NCBI GenBank assembly: GCA_005881085.1
Contig: VBGU01000031.1
Coordinates: forward strand, 1-8,425
DNA: 8,425 bases
DNA from: Chloroflexota bacterium
GTDB taxonomy: Bacteria > Chloroflexota > Limnocylindria > P2-11E
Direction: 5' to 3'
Shown: positions 1 through 6,432 of the stretch, in pieces
Numbering within the stretch: position 1 is the stretch's first letter
Layout: each line of letters starts with the position of its first letter
The notes under the pieces: generated by a model
The model's database searches: none
Seen by the model: the letters and a program-made list of their open reading frames with translations, nothing else
Told to the model about the DNA's origin: nothing
Translations under genes and position numbers: made by a program

Positions 1-1
1 A

Positions 2-865
2 TCGTTCCTCCTCGGCGAGCAGCTGCAGGCCGTCGCGTTCGCACGACACCCGTATGCGCAAGGTGTTATTGGTAGCAAAGACGACATCAAGCTCATGACG
101 CGCGATGGCCTCTACGCGCATTACCGCCGCCACTACGCGCCGAACAACGCGTATTTCATCGTCGCGGGCGACGCGCCCGCCGACGAGCTTCTCGATCGCG
201 CGGCCTCTGCGTTCGGCTCTCTCGATGCGGAGGTGCCGATCGAGCCGCCGAAGGCGCCCGAGCCGCCGCAGTACGGCGAGAAGCGTGTCATCGTTCGCCG
301 CGCCGGCGGCGCGCTTCCGATCATTCAGATCGGCCACAAGGCGCCGCGCGCTTCGGATCCGCGAGCGCCCGCGCTCTCGGCCCTCGCCGTCGCGCTGGGC
401 GGCGCGACCGCCGGCGGCGGAGAGGCCGCGTCGGGACGGTCGTCGCGCCTCTATCGCGCGCTCGTGGACACGGGGCTCGCCACGACCGTCGACGCGTCGT
501 TCCAGCTCATGAAGGACCCATACCTCTTCGTCGTGGAGGCGCATATGCGGCCGGACGTGACCCACGATCGCGTCGAGCGCGTCATCCTCGACGAGCTCGA
601 CAAGATGGCACGGTCCGCTCTCACCGATGAGGAGTTCGGCCGCGCGAGGAGGCAGATGCTCTCCGCCAGCGCGTTCATGACCGACACGGTCACCTGGCGC
701 GCCATGCGCTTCGGCCAGCTCCTAGCGACGCAGGCAGCCTCGTCACTCGGCGAGTGGTACGACCGGCTCGCCGCGGTCACGGCCGAGGACGTCCGCGCCG
801 CTGCCGAGTCGGTGTTCCGGGAGAAGGGCCGCGTGGTGGGCTGGTTCGTCCCGGAGGCCTCCTAG
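2..865 (+). CDS. M16 family zinc protease, catalytic-type subunit, 5' end missing
   Basis: This is the C-terminal 287 residues of a pitrilysin/mitochondrial-processing-peptidase-like (M16) protein. The frame is open from base 2, so the gene starts left of the window. Visible family hallmarks are HPYAQGVIGSKDDI near the start, the YRRHYAPNNAYFIVAGD strand typical of the end of the first M16 domain, and SRLYRAL early in the second domain. The zinc site (HxxEH plus a downstream Glu) would lie upstream of base 2 and cannot be checked. At the position where a non-catalytic partner carries an Arg...Tyr pair this protein has LVDTGLAT, lacking both residues, so I infer it is the zinc-binding member of a heterodimer. 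The partner follows directly, its GTG start sharing one base with this TAG stop. The substrate is unknown. Family assignment is firm; the catalytic role is inferred. Confidence 0.9.
   Translation, partial: SFLLGEQLQAVAFARHPYAQGVIGSKDDIKLMTRDGLYAHYRRHYAPNNAYFIVAGDAPADELLDRAASAFGSLDAEVPIEPPKAPEPPQYGEKRVIVRRAGGALPIIQIGHKAPRASDPRAPALSALAVALGGATAGGGEAASGRSSRLYRALVDTGLATTVDASFQLMKDPYLFVVEAHMRPDVTHDRVERVILDELDKMARSALTDEEFGRARRQMLSASAFMTDTVTWRAMRFGQLLATQAASSLGEWYDRLAAVTAEDVRAAAESVFREKGRVVGWFVPEAS
853..857 (+). promoter_or_regulatory. Ribosome binding site for second M16 gene
   Basis: GGAGG lies 7 bases before the GTG at 865 and decides that start over the ATG at 754, which would overlap the upstream gene by more than 100 bases. 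It is the left half of a perfect 10-base palindrome, GGAGGCCTCC (853-862). Confidence 0.7.
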
Positions 866-2121
866 TGGACGTCCGCCGGCATCGCCTCGAGAACGGCCTG
901 CGTGTCGCCGTTGTCCCGATACCCGGGCTTCTTTCCGCTGCCGTCCTCCTGGCCATCGAGGCGGGCCAGTGGTTCGAACCCGCAGGCCGTCCCGGCATCG
1001 GCCGCCTCTGCGCGCAGGCGATGCTGCGGGGCACCACCACGCGCGATGCGAAGACGTGGGCCGACGCGCTCGACGGCATCGGCGCCGCCGCGCGCCTCGA
1101 TGTCGGATCGCACGCGGCGACCTTCAGCGCGCAATCGCTGAGCAGCGATCTCGACGTCCTGCTCGAGCTGATGGCGGACGCGGTCGTGCGTCCGGCGTTC
1201 GCCGACAAAGAGGTCGAGCTCGTGCGACAGCAGACCGTCGCGCAGATCGAGGAGGACGCGAAGAACACGCGCGCGGTCGCCGAGAGCGCGTGGCGCGAGC
1301 TCGTATATCCGAAGGGTCATCCCTTCCGCGCCCGGCCGATCGGCGATCTCGAGGTCGTGCGTGGCGCATCGGCCAGCGACCTTCGCGAGCATCACCGCCG
1401 AGCGATCCGTCCCGACGGTGCGGTCCTCGTCGTCGCCGGAGGGGTCGATGCCAAGCAAGTCTTCGATGCCGCCGCGAAGGCGTTTTCCTCGTGGCGCACC
1501 GGCGGGCCGCGCGATGACCGGAAGGTCCCCGAGGCCCGTCTGGCCACAGCCGTGCGAAAGCTCGACGTCGTCCCTGACAAAACGCAGAGCGACGTTGTGC
1601 TGGGGTGGCCCGGACTCCCGCGGACCGATCCGCGCTTCGTCGCGGCGCGTGTCACCAACATGGTCTTCGCGGCGGACACGTTCGCGAGCCGCGCTGGTCA
1701 CGTGGTCCGCGACGAGCTCGGCCTCGCGTACTACGTCTTCAGCACGCTCGGCGGCTCGCGCGGCCAGTCACCGTGGGTCGTGCGTATGGGCGTCAACCCG
1801 ATCAACGTCGACCGCGCGGTCAGCACGACACTCGAGGAGCTGCGAAAGATCGTTGACGGGAAGGTCTCGCCAGACGACCTCGACCTCGCGCAGGACAAGC
1901 TCGTCGGTGAGCTGGATATCGCGCGCGAGAGCCCTGCGGGCGTCGCCTCGCTCTTACTGGAGGGCGAGGTCTTCGAGCTCGGCAATGACTACGCCGAGCG
2001 GTATCCGGGCGAGCTGCGCGCCGTCACACTCGATCAGGTCATCGAGATCGCCCGGGCATTCCTTCCACCCGACCGTCACGCGCTCGCTATCGCCGGCCCT
2101 CCTCTTCCGGAGCGGGATTGA
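865..2121 (+). CDS. M16 family protein, R/Y-type non-catalytic partner subunit
   Basis: A complete 418-residue M16-family protein, the usual length for bacterial M16B subunits. The N-terminus (VRRHRLENGLRVAVVPIPG) and the segment EPAGRPGIGRL align with the family, but the zinc-binding HxxEH is replaced by RLCAQ (residues 47-51), so this chain should not bind catalytic zinc. In the second half, SRAGHVVRDELGLAYYV keeps Arg282 and Tyr289, the R/Y pair that the non-catalytic chain of M16B heterodimers supplies to the substrate site. With the preceding gene it probably forms one heterodimeric peptidase. No signal peptide or membrane segment is seen after the GTG start, so cytoplasmic action is likely. 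The start is chosen because GGAGG precedes it by 7 bases, the stop/start overlap is TAGTG, and family similarity begins there. Confidence 0.9.
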   Translation: MDVRRHRLENGLRVAVVPIPGLLSAAVLLAIEAGQWFEPAGRPGIGRLCAQAMLRGTTTRDAKTWADALDGIGAAARLDVGSHAATFSAQSLSSDLDVLLELMADAVVRPAFADKEVELVRQQTVAQIEEDAKNTRAVAESAWRELVYPKGHPFRARPIGDLEVVRGASASDLREHHRRAIRPDGAVLVVAGGVDAKQVFDAAAKAFSSWRTGGPRDDRKVPEARLATAVRKLDVVPDKTQSDVVLGWPGLPRTDPRFVAARVTNMVFAADTFASRAGHVVRDELGLAYYVFSTLGGSRGQSPWVVRMGVNPINVDRAVSTTLEELRKIVDGKVSPDDLDLAQDKLVGELDIARESPAGVASLLLEGEVFELGNDYAERYPGELRAVTLDQVIEIARAFLPPDRHALAIAGPPLPERD

Positions 2122-2480
2122 GCTTTCCGAAGGACACGATCGCCGTGCTCGACCGCGCGAACGAGGTCGACATCGAGACCCGCTCGCCGCAGGGCACCAT
2201 GCATTCAGTCCCGATCTGGGTCGTGGTTGACGGCGACGACGTGTTCATCCGCACCTATCGCGGGCCGAAGTCACGCTGGTACCGCGAGCTCCTGGCCGGT
2301 TCGGGCGCTCTGGTCGTGAGCGGCAAGCGCGTCCCGGTGCGCGCGATCGCCGCTGCGGACAGCGCATCGGTGAAGCGCGCATCCGATGGCTACCGCAAGA
2401 AATATCGCAAGGGCAGCTCGCTCGACTCGATGCTGGTTGCGTCCGTCCTGCCGACCACCGTCCGGCTGGAGCCAGCTTGA
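2118..2480 (+). CDS. DUF2255-like small protein (possible split-barrel flavin-type fold)
   Basis: A 120-residue protein starting at TTG, whose last three bases and the next one form TTGA with the stop of the upstream M16 gene. GGAG at 2109-2112 sits 5 bases before it. The pattern VDIETRSPQG, then VPIWVVVDGDDVFIRTYRG, WYREL, YRKKYRKGS and a closing TTVRLEP matches my memory of DUF2255, small bacterial proteins resembling FMN-binding split-barrel (pyridoxamine-oxidase-like) proteins. No catalytic residue can be named and the biochemical role is unknown. It is the last gene of the M16 unit and is probably translated by reinitiation; a functional link to the proteases is not shown. Only 13 bases separate its stop from the stop of the convergent membrane protein gene. 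Confidence 0.75.
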   Translation: MSFPKDTIAVLDRANEVDIETRSPQGTMHSVPIWVVVDGDDVFIRTYRGPKSRWYRELLAGSGALVVSGKRVPVRAIAAADSASVKRASDGYRKKYRKGSSLDSMLVASVLPTTVRLEPA

Positions 2481-2493
2481 TCGCCGTCGCGCG

Positions 2494-3417
2494 CTAAGGC
2501 GCGGTCCCCTCCTGCGCCTCGAAGCGATCCGACAAAGCCGCTCTCTCGTCCAGGCGGGTCTTCCAGCGGTTGTCGAGCGCCTCGAACGCGCTCGCGGGTG
2601 ATTTCGCGGTGAGGAGCGCGTATTCGTGGGTGATCGCCGCGGCTTCGCGGAAGTTCTTCGCCATTGCCACGCGGTACCACTCGATCCGCGCCGGCGCGGT
2701 CGCGGCGGCCACAGCGTCGGCAACGTTCGCGTAGAGGGCTGAGGCCTTCTCCATGTCGGCGCTGTAGCTCGCGTCCCACGGATCTGAGCGGTTCGCAACA
2801 CTTTTGATGAGCTCGGTCGCCTTCGCGATGTCCAGACTGGTTGTGTCGATCAGCGCGATCCATTTTTGTGTCTCGGCCGCTTCTTGCGCCGCCTGCGCCT
2901 CGCTTAGACCAACGAACCCGGCGGACAGGACCCCAACCGCGATCAGTCCGCCGAGCACCGCGAGATGCGCGGCTTGGCGCGCTCCGCTCGGCACGGTGAG
3001 ATATCTGAGTAGGCCGCGCACGAGCTGGAAGCCGCCGAACAGCAGCGGTCCCCACGCAAGGAAGTACGTGCCTTCGGAGAACGCGTAGGTCACGGCGGTG
3101 ACGAGGGCGCCGCCGGCGAACCAGAGTCCGCCGCGACGCGCGTAGCGGAACGCTGCCTCGGAGTCCTCGTCGGCGCCCATCGCGTTGAGCTGCGCCGCGG
3201 CGGCGAGCGTCTCGTCGTACTCCGAGCGCTTCTCGGGGTCGACGAGTGTCGCGAAGGCCGCATCGAGCGCGGCGCGAAATTGCGCGACCTTCTCCGACGC
3301 CGACTCCTGAAGTCGAAGGACGTCGCGGCCGTACGCCGAACGAATCTCCAGCTCGGTCGCATGAGGCGGGACTCCGAGGAGGTCGTAGTAGCTGTTCACC
3401 GCGCGCGATCGTGACAT
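2494..3417 (-). CDS. Membrane protein with degenerate N-terminal J-domain
   Basis: A 307-residue protein. Residues 9-68 form a J-domain-like region: SYYDLLGVPPHAT, the helix around AYGRDVLRL, and the closing LVDPEKRSEYD are typical of DnaJ. The HPD tripeptide needed to stimulate DnaK is absent; the aligned residues are QES (37-39), so it is a J-like domain and probably not a DnaK co-chaperone. Residues about 97-113 and 117-137 form a two-helix membrane hairpin with Gly-rich edges (GTYFLAWGPLLFGG), and 150-171 is a third membrane segment. The remaining 135 residues are helical, soluble and unrecognised, with frequent Ala and charged residues. Its ATG lies 5 bases after the mutY stop, so the two are co-transcribed and perhaps coupled; no clear ribosome site is visible. 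Function unknown. Confidence 0.8.
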   Translation of the reverse strand: MSRSRAVNSYYDLLGVPPHATELEIRSAYGRDVLRLQESASEKVAQFRAALDAAFATLVDPEKRSEYDETLAAAAQLNAMGADEDSEAAFRYARRGGLWFAGGALVTAVTYAFSEGTYFLAWGPLLFGGFQLVRGLLRYLTVPSGARQAAHLAVLGGLIAVGVLSAGFVGLSEAQAAQEAAETQKWIALIDTTSLDIAKATELIKSVANRSDPWDASYSADMEKASALYANVADAVAAATAPARIEWYRVAMAKNFREAAAITHEYALLTAKSPASAFEALDNRWKTRLDERAALSDRFEAQEGTAP

Positions 3418-3422
3418 TCAGG

Positions 3423-4271
3423 TCAGCGCGCCGGAAGACGAACGCTCCCGGATGAGACCTCCACGAGACCTTCGCGTGCGAGTACCAGTACGAGGCGCGG
3501 CACGCGCGGGTCGTTGATACCTCTTCGGAGCACGCTGACCTTCACACCGCGAGTTGACATTGCGAGATGGCGCACGATCGCGCCGCGGACGCGGCGGTCG
3601 CTCGCTCCGAATGGCGCTCGCTTTCGTTGCGATTGTGCTTCGACGCCGTCGTAGTCGCAGAAGGCGCGGATCGGACACACCTCGCACCGCGGTCGCTTCG
3701 CGTGGCAGATCGTCGCGCCGATATCCATAAGCGCGTGATGCCATCGCGCGGTTTCGCGCTTCGACCCCAAGCGCGCGTCTAGCTCGACGGCCTCGCGATC
3801 GGTGGCGGTGCGACCAAGGATCGCCCGGCCGAGCACGCGGCGGATGTTCGTGTCGGCGAAACTCGTCGGCTCGTCGAACGCGAAGCACGCCACGGCGGAT
3901 GCCGTGTACGCGCCAACGCCCGGCAGCGCATCGAGGCCCGCTACGGTGCGCGGCAGGAACGCGTTCGCCCGCGCGATACGGTGCAGGTCACGCGCGCGGC
4001 GGTTGTACCCGAGGCCAGACCACTCGCGCAGCACCTCGCCGAGCGGCGCGCGGGAAAGCGCGCGAAGCGTCGGGAACCGCCGCAGGAAGCGTCGGTACGC
4101 GGGAAGGACGCGCGACACCTGCGTCTGCTGGAGCATCACTTCGCTCACCAGGACGCGGTACGGATCGCGAGTGCGGCGCCACGGAAGGTCGCGGCCGGAG
4201 CGGCGGTACCAGGAGAGGATGCGCCTGCGAAACGTCGCCGGAGAGGCTGGTGTGTCGTACAATTCCGGCAC
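3423..4271 (-). CDS. mutY: A/G-specific adenine glycosylase MutY, short form without NUDIX domain
   Basis: A DNA base-excision repair enzyme that removes adenine mispaired with 8-oxoguanine. With the GTG at 4271 the protein has 282 residues. It shows LPWR, the motif EVMLQQTQV with catalytic Glu44, WSGLGYNRRARDLH, the helix-hairpin-helix LPGVGAYTA, and the catalytic Asp140 in ADTNIRRVLGR. The [4Fe-4S] cysteines are C-x6-C-x2-C-x5-C (189, 196, 199, 205). After the cluster only about 75 residues remain (DRRVRGAIVRHL ... REGLVEV), resembling the short tail of actinobacterial MutY and not the NUDIX-like domain of E. coli MutY that reads 8-oxoG. The start is uncertain: the frame is open to an ATG at 4358, but that extension would translate the greA leader hairpin and adds no family similarity; TTG at 4262 is another option. 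No strong ribosome site supports any of them. Confidence 0.9.
   Translation of the reverse strand: MPELYDTPASPATFRRRILSWYRRSGRDLPWRRTRDPYRVLVSEVMLQQTQVSRVLPAYRRFLRRFPTLRALSRAPLGEVLREWSGLGYNRRARDLHRIARANAFLPRTVAGLDALPGVGAYTASAVACFAFDEPTSFADTNIRRVLGRAILGRTATDREAVELDARLGSKRETARWHHALMDIGATICHAKRPRCEVCPIRAFCDYDGVEAQSQRKRAPFGASDRRVRGAIVRHLAMSTRGVKVSVLRRGINDPRVPRLVLVLAREGLVEVSSGSVRLPAR
4258..4263 (+). promoter_or_regulatory. Possible -10 element of a greA promoter
   Basis: TACAAT differs by one base from the bacterial -10 consensus and is the best AT-rich hexamer upstream of greA. The -35 position (TCGCCG, 4235-4240, 17-base spacer) is weak. Transcription would start near 4270, giving a leader of about 105 bases. 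It overlaps the proposed mutY start on the other strand, so the two divergent genes would share this region. Confidence 0.3.
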
Positions 4272-4290
4272 AGAAGAGTACGCCCGGTTG

Positions 4291-4322
4291 AGTGCTGAGG
4301 GCCTTCGGCCTTCAGCGCTTTT
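4291..4322 (+). terminator. Terminator-like hairpin in the greA leader (possible attenuator)
   Basis: Bases 4291-4303 pair with 4307-4319 in a 13-bp stem (two G-T wobbles, no other mismatch) with a TTC loop, and the stem runs into TTTT at 4319-4322. This is the shape of a weak intrinsic terminator on the + strand. It sits about 55 bases before greA, and no + strand gene ends nearby, so it would act inside the greA leader. On the - strand the stem is preceded, not followed, by the homopolymer run. Confidence 0.5.
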
Positions 4323-4334
4323 CATTGACGGGCA

Positions 4335-4355
4335 CGCACGGGAAGAAACCGTGCG
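4335..4355 (+). other. Second leader hairpin before the greA ribosome site
   Basis: CGCACGG (4335-4341) and CCGTGCG (4349-4355) form a perfect 7-bp stem around the purine loop GAAGAAA. It ends 10 bases before the GGAGG of greA, so it could influence ribosome access or form part of the leader fold with the hairpin at 4291-4319. Confidence 0.45.
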
Positions 4356-4365
4356 CATAGAGAGC

Positions 4366-4370
4366 GGAGG
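4366..4370 (+). promoter_or_regulatory. Ribosome binding site of greA
   Basis: GGAGG lies 5 bases before the ATG at 4376. It is embedded in CGGAG-G-CTCCG (4365-4375), another self-complementary ribosome site like the one at 853. Confidence 0.8.
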
Positions 4371-4375
4371 CTCCG

Positions 4376-4846
4376 ATGAACAACCTAGAAAAGCCTGTCT
4401 ACGTCTCCGCGGATGGTCTGAAGAAGATCCACTCCGAGCTCGACGAGCTGAAGGCCGCCGGCCGTCAGCGTGTGGCCGAGCGCATCCACGCGGCCATGGA
4501 GTTCGGAGACTTCACCGAGAACTCCGAGCTCGAGCAGGCAAAGAATGATCAGGCGTTCCTCGAGGGGCGGATCCTCACGCTCGAGCAGCAGGTGAAGAAC
4601 GCGCAGATCATCGACGAGAAGACGCACCACGACAAAGTCGAGATCGGCAGCCACGTGATGGTGGAGGCCGAAGGGTCGAAGGAGCAGTACGTCATCGTCG
4701 GCTCCGCCGAGGCCGCGCCCGCGGAAGGGCGCATCTCGAACGAGTCTCCGGTCGGCAAGGCGCTCATGGGGCACCGCGCAGGGGAAACGGTCCGGCTGGT
4801 CGTTCCGGCCGGCGCGGTGGAGATGAAGATCCTCACCGTACGTTGA
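4376..4846 (+). CDS. greA: Transcription elongation factor GreA
   Basis: A 156-residue protein, the normal GreA length. It rescues backtracked RNA polymerase by reaching through the secondary channel and stimulating transcript cleavage. Residues 11-80 form the N-terminal coiled coil; its tip motif FGDFTENSE keeps the acidic pair Asp45 and Glu48, equivalent to E. coli Asp41 and Glu44, so the cleavage function should be intact. AFLEGRI and the NAQIID segment are typical, followed by the C-terminal FKBP-like domain with ISNESPVGKALMGHRAGE and VEMKILTVR. ATG is supported by GGAGG 5 bases upstream. The stop overlaps the TTG start of lysS in TTGA, so greA is the first gene of a tight operon. The leader hairpins suggest control by premature termination. 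Confidence 0.97.
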   Translation: MNNLEKPVYVSADGLKKIHSELDELKAAGRQRVAERIHAAMEFGDFTENSELEQAKNDQAFLEGRILTLEQQVKNAQIIDEKTHHDKVEIGSHVMVEAEGSKEQYVIVGSAEAAPAEGRISNESPVGKALMGHRAGETVRLVVPAGAVEMKILTVR

Positions 4847-6432
4847 GCTCCGGGCACGAGGCGGCCTTTTGGGCCGACGAGGAGGTCAGGCTTCTCGACC
4901 CCGGGCGGACGCACGTCGTGCGCGATTCCAAGACGCCGTCAGGACCGGTGCCGATCTCCGGCCTGCGCGGTCCGATCATCAGCGACGCTCTCTTCCGCAC
5001 GTTCAAGGCGCACGGGCTCGACGTGCGGTTCGTGTACACGATCGACGACTACGACCCGATGGACTCGCAGTCGATGAAGGAACGCGCGGGCATGGCGGAG
5101 CACATGGGCAAGCCGCTCTGCATGATCCCGAGCCCGGATCCTTCGGTCGGTACGGACTTCGCCGACTATCACGCGACCCGCTTCGTCGCTCTCTTCGCGG
5201 GCCTCGGCATCACGCCCGAGTTCCATCGGATGCGCGACCTATATCGGTCGGGCGAGCTCGACCGGCAGATCGATCTCGTGCTGCGCAACGCCGAGACGAT
5301 CCGCCAGGTCCACAAGCGCATCGCGAATGTCGACCATCCCGAGGGCTGGCTCCCCGTCGCGGTGATCTGCGAGAACTGCGGACGGATCGGCACGACGCTT
5401 GCCACCGACTACGACGGAAAGACCGTCGCGTACGAATGCAAGCGTGACTATGTCGAGTGGGCCGAAGGATGCGGGCGCAAAGGGCGCATCTCTCCATTCA
5501 AGGGGAACGCGAAGCTGCTGTGGAACGAGCAGTGGTGCGCGCAGTGGGATCGCTTCAACGTCACGTACGAGGAAGGCGGCAAGGATCTGCTCACCGCCGG
5601 CGGATCGCGCGAGCGCTCGAACGAGATCTACCGCGAGGTCTTCAAGAAGGAGCCTCCGCCCGGCTTGCAGCACGAGTTCTTCACGTTCGGCGGCAAGAAG
5701 ATGGCGAGCTCGAAAGGCATCGGCGCCGAGGCGCTCGAGATCGTCGGGATCTACCCGCCCGAGCTGGTGCGTTTCCTGATGCTGAGAACGCATCCCAAGC
5801 GCCACCTCGAATTCGATCCAGCAGGCATCACGCTGCCCCGTCTCGTGGATGAGTACGACCGCGCGGCGGACGCGTACCGCGAGGATCCCGAGACCGATCT
5901 CGCGAAGACGTGGCGCCTCTCTCAAGTGTCGCCGACGCCCGCCGCCCCCGGCTTCCGCGTGCGTTTTACGACGGTGGCGAACTGGCTGCAGATCCCGAGC
6001 ATCAAGCCGGAGGCCGAGGCCGAGAAAGAGAAGGGCGCGCGCCTGACCGACGCGGAGCTCAGGGACCTGCACCGGCGTCTCGAGCTCGCGCGCGCCTGGC
6101 TGGAACGCTGGGCCCCGGATGAGGCGAGGTTCGAAGTCCTCGACAAGACTCCGCCGGTGGAGCTTACGCCGGAGCAGCGTCGATACCTGTTCGCCATCAA
6201 GGCGCTCGTCGGCAAGGTCCACGATGCCGCCGAGATGCAGAACCAGCTCTACGAGGTCGCGAAGAACGTCGGCCTCGTGAAAGCGGACGGCACCCCTTCG
6301 CAGGATGCGTTCGCGGCGATCTACCTCGCGTTCCTCGGCAAACCGAAGGGACCGCGAGCGGGTTGGCTCCTCCTTTCGATCGAGCCCGAGCGAGTGCGCC
6401 GCCGCCTCGACGACCTGGGCCGTGCCGCGTGA
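4843..6432 (+). CDS. lysS: Class I lysyl-tRNA synthetase with atypical HIGH motif
   Basis: A 529-residue lysine-tRNA ligase of the class I (archaeal LysK) type, charging tRNA-Lys in the cytoplasm. It aligns from the N-terminal FWADE to the C-terminal KGPRAGWLLLSIEPERVRRRL with archaeal and actinobacterial class I enzymes, including VRDSKTPSG, FVYTIDDYDPMD and the KMSKS-type loop KKMASSKG (285-292). Cys176 and Cys179, with Cys199 and Cys210, form a likely zinc site. The HIGH motif, usually H-[IV]-G-[NS], reads PISG (residues 37-40) and the nearby His of relatives is Ser47. The bases are clear, with no frameshift around them. The TTG start overlaps the greA stop by 4 bases; no other in-frame start keeps the WAD segment. 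No strong ribosome site is seen, so coupling to greA is likely. The stop overlaps the next gene as GTGA. Confidence 0.93.
   Translation: MSSGHEAAFWADEEVRLLDPGRTHVVRDSKTPSGPVPISGLRGPIISDALFRTFKAHGLDVRFVYTIDDYDPMDSQSMKERAGMAEHMGKPLCMIPSPDPSVGTDFADYHATRFVALFAGLGITPEFHRMRDLYRSGELDRQIDLVLRNAETIRQVHKRIANVDHPEGWLPVAVICENCGRIGTTLATDYDGKTVAYECKRDYVEWAEGCGRKGRISPFKGNAKLLWNEQWCAQWDRFNVTYEEGGKDLLTAGGSRERSNEIYREVFKKEPPPGLQHEFFTFGGKKMASSKGIGAEALEIVGIYPPELVRFLMLRTHPKRHLEFDPAGITLPRLVDEYDRAADAYREDPETDLAKTWRLSQVSPTPAAPGFRVRFTTVANWLQIPSIKPEAEAEKEKGARLTDAELRDLHRRLELARAWLERWAPDEARFEVLDKTPPVELTPEQRRYLFAIKALVGKVHDAAEMQNQLYEVAKNVGLVKADGTPSQDAFAAIYLAFLGKPKGPRAGWLLLSIEPERVRRRLDDLGRAA

Noticed and set aside
754..864. 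ATG 754 as start of the second M16 gene
   Set aside because: It would overlap the upstream gene by more than 100 bases with an Arg/Gly-rich extension unlike the family; GTG 865 has a ribosome site and matches the family start.
2490..2503. CGCGC-TAAG-GCGCG hairpin between the convergent genes, possible terminator
   Set aside because: Only a 5-bp stem with no T run on either strand; expected by chance in such GC-rich DNA.
3802..4548. Long + strand frame across mutY, the leader and greA
   Set aside because: Arg-rich composition, no family motif, and it runs through two well-supported genes in other frames.
5239..6222. Long open frame on the minus strand opposite lysS
   Set aside because: A shadow frame with no recognisable motif, opposite a well-conserved synthetase; long antisense frames are common at high GC.
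6363..6428. Upstream start for the GH57 protein inside lysS
   Set aside because: The extra residues are Arg/Pro/Ala-rich shadow sequence of lysS; GTG 6429 starts just before the conserved first GH57 motif.
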